The notes under the pieces are model-generated. The model was not told the DNA's origin. It saw only the letters and a list, made by a program, of their open reading frames with translations, and ran no database searches. This document shows, in pieces, positions 10,271-19,192 of a DNA stretch of 64,000 nucleotides (its first letter is position 1; each line of letters begins with the position of its first letter). Position numbers and translations under genes: made by a program. Origin of the DNA: an uncultured Granulosicoccaceae bacterium (GTDB taxonomy: Bacteria; Pseudomonadota; Gammaproteobacteria; Granulosicoccales; Granulosicoccaceae). The stretch covers positions 1 through 64,000 of the forward strand of contig CALLMF010000031.1 in assembly GCA_938006335.1 (NCBI GenBank). Reading direction: 5' to 3'.

Positions 10271-10852
10271 TCACGACGCCGCTCCATCGTCTGGCAGCAC
10301 GGTGCGCCCGGTCGCGACTTCGATCACGCGCGCAACAACCATGTAGACACTGACCAATGCTGTCGCGACGGCCCCGGTGAGTGCCGCAGCATAGCCCCAC
10401 CACACCGGGTACTGCAGCAGGAAGGAGGTTTGTCCGGAGTTCTTCTTGCTCAACATGCCTTGCATGAGATGCCAGGCAATCAGCACCATCACGATGGCAA
10501 AAACGAGCTCCGTGATCATGCGCAGCACACCGCTTGCAGACGCGGGGAAACGCGAGGTCAGGATATCGACCGAGGCATGCGATCCGCGCAGCTGACACAA
10601 CGGCAGAAACGCAAAGATGGCAAACGCCATGCCGACCTCAACGAGCTCGATGTCACCATCGACCGCGCCGACGCCAAGGTCGAGCAACCGCTCGGCCAAA
10701 GCGGGCATGAGTGACTGTGCAAGCTCACCGTACAGAAAGGAGTTGAGCACGCGGCCGACGATCGACAGGCAGGTCATGATGACCAGAGCACTGAGCATCA
10801 CGCCACCCAGCAGCGCGAACAACCGCGCCAGCCTGTCGAAAAACCGATACAT
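10271..10852 (-). CDS. dctQ: TRAP transporter small permease (DctQ-like)
   Basis: Four predicted TM segments, SHASVDIL motif, position between DctM and DctP. Confidence 0.85.
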   Translation of the reverse strand: MYRFFDRLARLFALLGGVMLSALVIMTCLSIVGRVLNSFLYGELAQSLMPALAERLLDLGVGAVDGDIELVEVGMAFAIFAFLPLCQLRGSHASVDILTSRFPASASGVLRMITELVFAIVMVLIAWHLMQGMLSKKNSGQTSFLLQYPVWWGYAAALTGAVATALVSVYMVVARVIEVATGRTVLPDDGAAS

Positions 10853-10951
10853 GCAGGAATCCGAGTCGGGGCAGCGACCACCGTAGCCGCTGCCCCGCGA
10901 TAGTACCGCGGCCAATCGGCAGCGGATCGTTCAGAGATCAGTCAGCGACAA

Positions 10952-11998
10952 TCACATCTCGGCGGTGGCACCCATGCACGTGCCGCTCATCAGCTCACGA
11001 GCCTGATCAATACGCGCTTGTCCATCGATACCCTTTTCGGCCATCTGGGCTACCCAGGTCTCGTAGATCGGGTTGACGGCTTCCTGCCACGCGGCGGTAT
11101 CGGACACGGTCAGGATCTCGTTGCCGTTGTCGATCGCAGCTTCGCGGGCCGGAGCGTCAGCGTCAGCCATCGTGCCACCAGCAAATACCGAGAAATTCAT
11201 GCCTGAGTTGTCATCGATGGCGGCCTTCATCTCATCGGACAAGCCTTCGTAGACGTCCTTGTTCATCGCGAGTACGAAGGTCAGTGTGTACAAGGCCGCG
11301 CCTTCGAACTCGGTGTGATACTCGACGAGCTCGGGAATCTTCAGAGCCGTCGTGACTTCCCACGGAATGGTCGTACCGTCGATCACACCTTTGGACAAGG
11401 CCTCCGGAATGGCAGGTACCGGCATACCGACAGGCTCCGCTCCAGACAGCGACAGCAGCTCGTTGACCATACGACCACCACCACGGATTTTCATGCCTTG
11501 CAGATCATCGGGTGTTTGCACCGGGTCGCTGGTGTGGAAAATTCCCGGGCCATGCACCCAGGTGCCGACGATTTTCACGTCCTTGAAGTCTTCGCTTTCC
11601 ATGTGTTCTTCAAACATGGTCCAGTACGCGCAGGATGCGGCGCGCGCGTCCTCCATCATGAACGGCAGCTCGAACACTTCCGTGCCCGGAAATCGGCCCG
11701 GCGTGTATCCCGACACGGTCCACACGATGTCCGCGACGCCGTCGATGACCTGATCCATCAGTTCCGGTGGTGCACCACCGAGCTGCATGGACGGGTAGCG
11801 GTCAATCTTGATCTCGCCGCCAGAGGCTTCCTCGACCTTGTCGGCCCAGACATCGAGGATGAGCTTTGGCACGTTGGCCTGCGCGGGCAGGAACTGGTGC
11901 AGGTTCAGCGTGACCTCCTGCGCGTGAGCCGCTGACACGCTGCCCGCGGTCAACAGCGCGCCAGTCAACAGCGCGCCAAGCGATGGCTTGATAAACAT
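10952..11998 (-). CDS. dctP: TRAP transporter substrate-binding protein (DctP-like)
   Basis: Signal peptide MFIKPSLGALLTGALLTAGSVSAAHAQ, LQGMKIRGGGRM, DGTTIPWEV; start at 11998. Confidence 0.92.
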   Translation of the reverse strand: MFIKPSLGALLTGALLTAGSVSAAHAQEVTLNLHQFLPAQANVPKLILDVWADKVEEASGGEIKIDRYPSMQLGGAPPELMDQVIDGVADIVWTVSGYTPGRFPGTEVFELPFMMEDARAASCAYWTMFEEHMESEDFKDVKIVGTWVHGPGIFHTSDPVQTPDDLQGMKIRGGGRMVNELLSLSGAEPVGMPVPAIPEALSKGVIDGTTIPWEVTTALKIPELVEYHTEFEGAALYTLTFVLAMNKDVYEGLSDEMKAAIDDNSGMNFSVFAGGTMADADAPAREAAIDNGNEILTVSDTAAWQEAVNPIYETWVAQMAEKGIDGQARIDQARELMSGTCMGATAEM

Positions 11999-12195
11999 TG
12001 TCCGATGTGTCTCCAGGTGATTGATGTCTTTTCGAGAGGTGATCCATCTTTGCAGATCTCTACACTTACTGTAACACCGCAATACTAGCCCAGATCCACG
12101 ACACACCGCCGCGCTGGGCGCCGGCACGTTACCGACCCTCGACATCACGCCACCGAACAAGCGATCATGGCGGCATCCCCCTGACTACCCGTGAG

Positions 12196-12879
12196 GTGTT
12201 ATCAGTGTCACACGTCGTCGTGCAGCACATCGAGCGCGCCGCACCGAGCACATGCAGGAAACTGGCTGAAGCTGGGGTCGCCACCGTGCACGAGTCGCAG
12301 GGCAGAACCGGGATGTTGGCAAGCTACATGCGCCCCATCTATCGCGGCCCGGCTATCGCGGGGCCGGCGATTACCATCCTGGCGCCACCGGCTGACAACT
12401 GGATGTTGCATGTCGCCATGGAGCAGGTACAACCCGGGGACATCCTGGTCGTCGCCGTAACCTCACCAAGTGACGCAGGTTACTTTGGCGACCTGCTGGC
12501 AACATCACTACAAGCCCGGGGCGGACTCGGGGTGGTCATTGATGCCGGCGTGCGCGATACCCGTGAGCTTCAGATCATGGGTCTGCCCGTCTGGTCGAAA
12601 TCGATCAGTGCGCAAGGCACGGTCAAGGAAACGTTGGGCTCGGTGAATGTGCCCATCGTGTGTGCCGGCGCAACGGTCAATCCCGGTGATGCGGTCGTCG
12701 CCGATGATGACGGTGTGTGCATCGTGCCGCGCGCGCACGCCAACGACGTACTGGAAAAAACCCGCACGCGCATTGCCAACGAGGATGCCAAGCGCGTTCG
12801 GTTTGCCGAGGGGGAACTGGGCCTTGATGTCTACGACATGCGCAAGCGACTTCAAGAGAAGGGTCTGCGCTATATCTGA
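12196..12879 (+). CDS. RraA-family 4-hydroxy-4-methyl-2-oxoglutarate / 4-carboxy-4-hydroxy-2-oxoadipate aldolase-like protein
   Basis: [10 protein letters not shown]...[38 protein letters not shown]...[18 protein letters not shown]. Confidence 0.88.
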   Translation: MLSVSHVVVQHIERAAPSTCRKLAEAGVATVHESQGRTGMLASYMRPIYRGPAIAGPAITILAPPADNWMLHVAMEQVQPGDILVVAVTSPSDAGYFGDLLATSLQARGGLGVVIDAGVRDTRELQIMGLPVWSKSISAQGTVKETLGSVNVPIVCAGATVNPGDAVVADDDGVCIVPRAHANDVLEKTRTRIANEDAKRVRFAEGELGLDVYDMRKRLQEKGLRYI

Positions 12880-13107
12880 CTCGCCTTGCTCAACGCGAAC
12901 GCAGGTCCGCCAATGCGGCACGTTGCGGCGCTGTTTCACGCAGGTCAAGGTATGCCCGACCACCGTCAGGATTCTCGACGGCTTTTGCTGCTGTGCCAAT
13001 CGACAGACCTGCAGCCTTGCCAACCGCCCGCATCACCGCAGCGGGCGTTGCAGCAAACGTCGGCCCTATCGCTGCGACGCCGTGGGTCAGCACTGACGTG
13101 ACAACGG

Positions 13108-15123
13108 CTACCCGGATGTCAGACCCATCACGGCCAACGCGAATACCAGACTGCGCGCCGTGTCAGCGAGTGAGGCATAGCGACCCGTACCACCAAAATG
13201 TCCCGACTCGAGATTGGTACGTAACAGCAGCGGCTGCTCGTTAGTGCGACATTCACGCAACAAGGCTACCCATCGGGCAGGCTCCCACCAGGTAACGCGC
13301 GGGTCACTGATGCCCGCAGTGACAAACAGTGCGGGATAATCATGGGCCCCCACCCGATCGACCGGCGAGTAACCGCGAATCCACTCCCGGGCCGCGGCGT
13401 CGTCGATGGGATTACCCCACTCACTCCACTCTCCCGGTGTGAGTGGCAGGCTGGCATCACTCATTGTCGCGAGCACATCGACAAACGGCACGTCGGCGAT
13501 GACACCGGCCACAAGCCCGGGGTCGCGGCGCACGACAAGGTCGGTGGTAGCGGCAACCAGAAGCCCCCCTGCAGATCCGCCCTGGATGACCAATCGCCCC
13601 CACTGCGCAAATTTTCGATCGACCATCGCGCGTAGCACGGCATACAGATCTTCAAACGAGGCGGCTTTGTGTTCCAGGCGCCCCGCTTCGTACCAGCGTC
13701 GTCCGAGCTCCTGCCCGCCTCGCACATGGGCGATCGCATAGACCACTCCGCGATCGACCAACGGCAACACGTCAGCCGAAAAGTCTGCAGGGACGCAGGA
13801 ACCATAAGCACCATAGCCGTACACCAGGCAGGGTGCGCTACCGTCCAGCGGCGTGTCTCGGTGATACAGGAGCGTGACCGGCACCTCGACACCATCGTAG
13901 GAGGCAACCTGCATGCGCTGCGTACGGTACAGCTGCGGATCATGCCCTGACGGAATGCGTCGCTGCTTCAGCAATCGACGTTCACCCGAGAGGATGTCTT
14001 CCTCGTATACCCGATCCGGTGTCGTTGGAGACGCGTAGGTCAGACGAAAACTCGATGCATCGAATTCCAATCCGGCGTCGATGCCGATGGCATACACCTC
14101 TTCATCGAAAGCAAGCTGACGCCGACGCCCATCCCGGTGCACAAGGGATACCTGCGCCAGCGCGTTCTCGCGCGCCAGAATGATCATCCAGTCTCCAAGC
14201 GCATCGACATCGAGCAAGGTACGACCTTCCCTATGGGCTTCCAACTCGCGCCAGTACGCTCGCGATGGAGACGCGACCGGCGCTTCCATCAGTTTGAAGT
14301 CGGGCGCATCGTCGACATTCGTCACGATCAGGAAGCGATCGTTCTGGTGCTCTAACGAGTACTCCACGCCGGGTGCGCGCGGCTCTATCAACGACGGATC
14401 TGCCGTAATGTCGTCAACAGCAATGAGTCGTATCTCGTTGCAGTCGGTCATGCTGGCTTCGATGACAACAAAGGCACCACTTCGGAACATGCCAAGGGAC
14501 AACGAGAAGCGCGTGTCCGACTCTTCGTACACCCGCTGTGGCTCCTGACCCAAGGTCAGCCGGTAGACGAGACTCGGTCTCAGTTCCTCATCGACCCGAG
14601 TGAAGAACACGGTGTCGGACGTGCCCCACACCACCTCGTAGACGTCCTCCAGCGTGAACGTGTCACGCCCGGTATCGAGATCCCGGATGTGCAGGGTATA
14701 ACGCTCATCTCCCGAGGTATCGACCGTCCATGCGAGCAGACGATGGTCCGGCGAATGCTCCACATCACCTTCTGCAAAATACTCGTGGTCGGACGCTTCC
14801 CGCTCCACATCGAGTATGACCTGCTCTTCACCACCATCTCGAGGGCAACGCAGGTACACACCGTATTCATCACCTTCGGAGTAGCGCGTACGGTATGCCC
14901 AGGGGCCGTCCTTGTCGGGGAGCGACACATCCACCGGCTCGATACGCCCACGAAGCTCGGATTCCAGCTCTTCAAACAACCCCTGGTGGGCAGAGAACCA
15001 CTGGTCCGCCCGTGCGTTCTCGGCAAGCAGATGATCACGAATACGTTCGGGCAACATCGCTGGATCCGCAACACATTCACGCCAATTGTCTGCACGCAGC
15101 CACGACCAATCCTGTTCGCTCAC
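13108..15123 (-). CDS. S9-family prolyl oligopeptidase / oligopeptidase B-like
   Basis: IQGGSAGGLLVAATTD (GGSAGG nucleophile elbow), VYGYGAYG, IAHVRGGQELGRRWYEAGRLEHK; catalytic His in NLESGHFGGTGRY. Confidence 0.93.
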   Translation of the reverse strand: MSEQDWSWLRADNWRECVADPAMLPERIRDHLLAENARADQWFSAHQGLFEELESELRGRIEPVDVSLPDKDGPWAYRTRYSEGDEYGVYLRCPRDGGEEQVILDVEREASDHEYFAEGDVEHSPDHRLLAWTVDTSGDERYTLHIRDLDTGRDTFTLEDVYEVVWGTSDTVFFTRVDEELRPSLVYRLTLGQEPQRVYEESDTRFSLSLGMFRSGAFVVIEASMTDCNEIRLIAVDDITADPSLIEPRAPGVEYSLEHQNDRFLIVTNVDDAPDFKLMEAPVASPSRAYWRELEAHREGRTLLDVDALGDWMIILARENALAQVSLVHRDGRRRQLAFDEEVYAIGIDAGLEFDASSFRLTYASPTTPDRVYEEDILSGERRLLKQRRIPSGHDPQLYRTQRMQVASYDGVEVPVTLLYHRDTPLDGSAPCLVYGYGAYGSCVPADFSADVLPLVDRGVVYAIAHVRGGQELGRRWYEAGRLEHKAASFEDLYAVLRAMVDRKFAQWGRLVIQGGSAGGLLVAATTDLVVRRDPGLVAGVIADVPFVDVLATMSDASLPLTPGEWSEWGNPIDDAAAREWIRGYSPVDRVGAHDYPALFVTAGISDPRVTWWEPARWVALLRECRTNEQPLLLRTNLESGHFGGTGRYASLADTARSLVFALAVMGLTSG

Positions 15124-16586
15124 TCTGTCGAGGCCATCGGCGGAAGCAAGGCATTGCCGATCAAGGTATGCAGACTGATGATTTCAATGTCCTCAAGAGA
15201 AGTATCTACCGCCGCCATCGGCAGTACGGTCGACAACTGGGTCTTGCAGATGGCGCAGATGGAAGCGAGGTGGGTCACCTGCTCTGTACTCACAACCGTG
15301 GCGAGTGCACGAGCACGCGGTAACACCCCTTGTACACGCACCTGCATCTGATCGTCTGACAACATGCCTCCGCCGCCACCACAGCAAAAGGTTTCGCGGT
15401 GCGTGCTACCGCGTGGCATCTCGACAAAGCGATCCACACTGGCGGTCAGGAGATCCCGTGGCAGCGTGAAGGCACCGTCCGCTGAACTCCCCATGCGCGC
15501 ACCCCGGGCTACATTGCACGAGTCGTGGTACGTCACCACCTTGCCGGCGTTGCGCGATGCATCCAGTCTGATGCGCCCGGCTTGCCAGAGCTCATGTGTC
15601 AGCTCGCACACATGTTCTGCACCTGCATTGGCCGTGACGCTTGCAAGCCTGTGCGCACCGACCAGGGCGGCAAGCCGAGTACCGGCGACCCGCCAGGCGT
15701 GCCCACACTCCCCGACAACCAGACGCGTCGTACCGAGGGCGCGCGCTGCATCCACCAGGCGTTGCGCCTGCCGTCTTTCGTGTTCAACATTGCCAGCGAA
15801 CAAGGCAAAGTTGGCGGCCTCCGAGGCCTCACTCGAGAGCGTCCACCGCACGCCCGCCACATGCAGCACCTTGGCAAGCCCGAGTAGCCCATCAACATGA
15901 GGCTCAGCAAAGAAATCCGCCGACGGCACCACCACGAGCACGTCGGCTGAGGCATCGTCCAATGGAAGTCGCACCGGCCCTCCCCACTCGGCCTCATCAA
16001 GCTCGTCAGCAAGATCCTCTTCCAAGCTGTCCAGCGTATTGGCGATGGCGGGGCGCTTCATGCCGAGGTTGTTGCCAAGGCGCGCGGCCTTCTCGACAAT
16101 GGTTTGCGAATAGTGCTGACCAAGCCCGACGCTCGCCAGCACCTCACGCCCTGCCATGGTGATCTCGCTGGTATCGATGCCCTTGGGGCAGAACACCGCA
16201 CAGCGACGACACTCACTGCACTGATGGAAGTAGCGATACCAGGTATCGAGCATGTCCCGATCGAGGTCGCGCGCGCCGACCAACCACGGCAGGTATCGCC
16301 CGAAGAACGTGAAGTGGCGACGCCACACCGAACGCAGCAGCTCCTGACGGGCCACGGGCATGTTGTTGGGGTCACCGGTGCCGATACCGTAGTGGCATTT
16401 GTCCGCGCAGGCCCCGCAGCGCGTACAGGTGTCCATGAACACGGCAAGCGCACGGTTGTTGCGCACCAGCTCGCCAAGACGCGCAATGGCCTTGGATTGC
16501 CAGTCATCAACGAGCTCGCCGGGGTATCCCAGGGACTCACTGGTCTGAGACTCGGCAATCAGTGGAATGATCGGATAGGACTTCAC
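15120..16586 (-). CDS. DsrK-like (Fe-S)-binding heterodisulfide-reductase-type subunit
   Basis: CTRCGACADKCHYG, CSECRRCAVFCPKG cluster motifs; FCCGGGGG...SICAICKTQL C-terminal CCG-type motif; GTG start 16586 overlaps the upstream stop. Confidence 0.88.
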   Translation of the reverse strand: MKSYPIIPLIAESQTSESLGYPGELVDDWQSKAIARLGELVRNNRALAVFMDTCTRCGACADKCHYGIGTGDPNNMPVARQELLRSVWRRHFTFFGRYLPWLVGARDLDRDMLDTWYRYFHQCSECRRCAVFCPKGIDTSEITMAGREVLASVGLGQHYSQTIVEKAARLGNNLGMKRPAIANTLDSLEEDLADELDEAEWGGPVRLPLDDASADVLVVVPSADFFAEPHVDGLLGLAKVLHVAGVRWTLSSEASEAANFALFAGNVEHERRQAQRLVDAARALGTTRLVVGECGHAWRVAGTRLAALVGAHRLASVTANAGAEHVCELTHELWQAGRIRLDASRNAGKVVTYHDSCNVARGARMGSSADGAFTLPRDLLTASVDRFVEMPRGSTHRETFCCGGGGGMLSDDQMQVRVQGVLPRARALATVVSTEQVTHLASICAICKTQLSTVLPMAAVDTSLEDIEIISLHTLIGNALLPPMASTE

Positions 16587-17272
16587 GGCGCGCGCGCATT
16601 CAATGTCGGCGCAAATAACACACCCGGGCCATGCAGCAACTTGCCAACCGGATACAAGGCAGCGAGCAACAGCACCGCGCCCAGGTGTAACCACAACGCC
16701 ATGCCACCGGGCAAGGCCACCGTATCGATGCGCAAGGCGGCACGCAGAAATCGCCCGACCTGGTAGGCATCCACCGGCCAGATGTGCTTCAACACCGCAC
16801 CCGACACGACAATACACAACAGCAGCAGCAACCAGAGGTAGTCACTCGGTACGGATATGTAGCGAACGCGTGCAACAAGGAGTCGCCGCGCCAGCAATAC
16901 GAGGAGCCCGCCGGTCAAGGCAAGGCTTGCGTAGGTCCCGTAGGGAATCAGCGGAACAATCCACAGCGGCGTACGCGGCCAGAGAAAACGCAGATGCAAC
17001 ACCAGCGTGAACAACAAGCCATAGTGCAGCAGCACGCAGCCACACCAGGTGGCCGGGCTCGCCCGCCACAGCGTACGAAAACCAACCAACTCGACGAACA
17101 ATCGCAGGCACACACCTGCACGCGTGCGCGGCGCGGGTGTCAACGGGATGGGAATGGCTTGCGGCGTATGCGCCCAACGCCACATGCGTAATGCAAGTCC
17201 GACTACACCACCGTAGATGGCAAGCGCGCAGGCAATGGACAAGGCCTGCACCGCCAGACCGGGATCAGACAC
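16583..17272 (-). CDS. DsrM/NarI-like membrane cytochrome b subunit
   Basis: Five hydrophobic segments with His (VLLHYGLLFTLVLHLRF, LWLHLGAVLLLAALYPVGKLLHGPG); GTG start 17272 overlaps the dsrC stop. Confidence 0.8.
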   Translation of the reverse strand: MSDPGLAVQALSIACALAIYGGVVGLALRMWRWAHTPQAIPIPLTPAPRTRAGVCLRLFVELVGFRTLWRASPATWCGCVLLHYGLLFTLVLHLRFLWPRTPLWIVPLIPYGTYASLALTGGLLVLLARRLLVARVRYISVPSDYLWLLLLLCIVVSGAVLKHIWPVDAYQVGRFLRAALRIDTVALPGGMALWLHLGAVLLLAALYPVGKLLHGPGVLFAPTLNARAP

Positions 17273-17570
17273 AGCCGGTCGGTTTGGGCAGACCGGCGTA
17301 GCGACAGGCCTGCTTGGCAGGCCCGCGCGGAAACAGCTCATAGAGATAGCGACTATTGCCCTTCTCCTTGCCGAAGCGCTTTCCGATCTGCTTGGTGAGG
17401 ATGCGAATGGCGGGGGCTATCTCGTACTGGGTGTAGTAGTCCTGCAGGAACTCGATGACTTCCCAATGGGCGTCGGTCAGAACGATATCGTCGGCAGCAG
17501 CCATCGTCTCTGCCAGCTCACGCGACCAGTCTTCACGCCGGCGGAGGTAGCCTTCGGCATCGGTCTCCGG
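17265..17570 (-). CDS. dsrC: DsrC/TusE-family sulfur carrier protein with both C-terminal cysteines
   Basis: DEGYLRRREDWSRELAETMAAADDIVLTDAHWEVIEFLQDYYTQYEIAPAIRILTKQIGKRFG...ACRYAGLPKPTGCV. Confidence 0.93.
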   Translation of the reverse strand, partial: PETDAEGYLRRREDWSRELAETMAAADDIVLTDAHWEVIEFLQDYYTQYEIAPAIRILTKQIGKRFGKEKGNSRYLYELFPRGPAKQACRYAGLPKPTGCV

Positions 17571-17577
17571 CATCACG

Positions 17578-19176
17578 CTAGTAACCTGCTGCACAACCGT
17601 CCTTGCGCGGATCGGATGCTCCCGTAAGCACACCACTCGCAGCGTCTATCGCAATGGCTTGAGAGCCACCTACCGGCGATACGCAGGGCGCGATAACGTG
17701 GCCGCGCGCGGCAAGGTCCTGGCGTGTCGCAGCGTCGATTCCACTCTCCACCTCGACCACGTCGGTATAGGGGTCCGGCATGAATCGCGCAACATCCATG
17801 GCTTCCTGAAGATCGAGACCATCACCGAAGTAGCGCGACAAAAACTGATATTGGCCCATCGCCTGATACTCGCCACCCATCACGCCGAAGACAAGCTCGA
17901 CCGCATGGTCATCGCCTTGTGTGGCAAGCGCCGGGATGATGGTATGCAGCGGACGCTTGTGCGGTGCGATGACATTCGGGCTGGCGGGATCCAGTGAGAA
18001 GCCCTGGGCACGGTTGGTCAAGGTGATGCCGCTGCGCGTGGTGATACCGCTTCCATGCGGAAAAAACAGGGTATTGATGAAACTGACGCACATGCGGTCC
18101 TTGTCGACCACACTGATGTACACCGTATCGCGGTGCTCGGGCAAGGTGACCTTAGGCAGTGGCGAACGAGCCTTGGCCTTGTCAATGACCGCAGCGACTC
18201 TCGCGGCATGTTCACGAGAGATGATCGCGTCCACCGGCACGTCGGCAAAGGCAGGATCTGCAAGCCTGTCACCCCGAATCCGGTACGCATGGCGGCACGC
18301 CTCGATCTCCATATGAATCCGATCGGCATTCAGCGTGTCACCGGAGGGAATATCCAGCTCGCCAGCAATACGCAACAGCAACAGCGCAATCAGGCCCTGA
18401 CCATTCGGCGGGCACTCCCAGATGGTTCTGCCCTGGTATGGAATCGCGATCGGCGACACGTACTCACCGGCCGCGCGCGCAAAGTCGTCCAAGGTATGAA
18501 AGCCACCGAGACTTGCGAGCTCGTCGACCATGTCCACGGCGAGTTCACCTTCGTAGAAAACCTGCCGTCCCTCACGTGCAATCGCTTCCAGTGCATCGGC
18601 GAGTTCGGGCAGCCGACGCACGCTGCCGACGGCTGGCGCCTTGCCGTTGTCGAGATACAAAGCGGCCGCCCGTTGATGCTGACTGAGAAACTCCACCTGA
18701 GACCCCGTATCCACCGCAACGCGTGACGACATCGGGAAGCCCTCACGTGCCGTGCGTATGGCCGGCGCCAGCAGTTCGGCAAACGGCATGCGACCGTGGT
18801 CACGGTGCAACTGCGTCCAGGCATCGACTGCGCCCGGCACCACGACCGAGTGGGCCGATCCTCGTTCGATACTGCCTGTGACTCCCTGGGCCGCAAGAGC
18901 CTCCGGAGTCGCACCACCCGGCGCCCTGCCCGACCCGTTGAACGCAATCGGCGTTCCCGCACCTGATGACAGCATGGCAAAACAATCACCCCCGATGCCG
19001 GTCATCGCAGGTTCGACCACGCATTGCATGGCGCACGCGGCGATCGCCGCGTCCAGCGCGTTGCCGCCTGCTTTCAGGATGTCCAGGCCGACATCGCTGG
19101 CGAGAGTCTGCGACGTGCAGACCATGCCGTGCATGGCATGTACCGGTGAGCGTCCGGGTTGATCGAGTGGTCTCAT
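17578..19176 (-). CDS. ggt: Gamma-glutamyltransferase family protein
   Basis: GGNALDAAIAACAMQCVVEPAMTGIGGDCFAML; autoprocessing-type threonine region HRDTVYISVVDKDRMCVSFINTLF; GVMGGEYQAMGQYQFLS; start 19176. Confidence 0.92.
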   Translation of the reverse strand: MRPLDQPGRSPVHAMHGMVCTSQTLASDVGLDILKAGGNALDAAIAACAMQCVVEPAMTGIGGDCFAMLSSGAGTPIAFNGSGRAPGGATPEALAAQGVTGSIERGSAHSVVVPGAVDAWTQLHRDHGRMPFAELLAPAIRTAREGFPMSSRVAVDTGSQVEFLSQHQRAAALYLDNGKAPAVGSVRRLPELADALEAIAREGRQVFYEGELAVDMVDELASLGGFHTLDDFARAAGEYVSPIAIPYQGRTIWECPPNGQGLIALLLLRIAGELDIPSGDTLNADRIHMEIEACRHAYRIRGDRLADPAFADVPVDAIISREHAARVAAVIDKAKARSPLPKVTLPEHRDTVYISVVDKDRMCVSFINTLFFPHGSGITTRSGITLTNRAQGFSLDPASPNVIAPHKRPLHTIIPALATQGDDHAVELVFGVMGGEYQAMGQYQFLSRYFGDGLDLQEAMDVARFMPDPYTDVVEVESGIDAATRQDLAARGHVIAPCVSPVGGSQAIAIDAASGVLTGASDPRKDGCAAGY

Positions 19177-19192
19177 TGCCGTGTTCCTTGAC

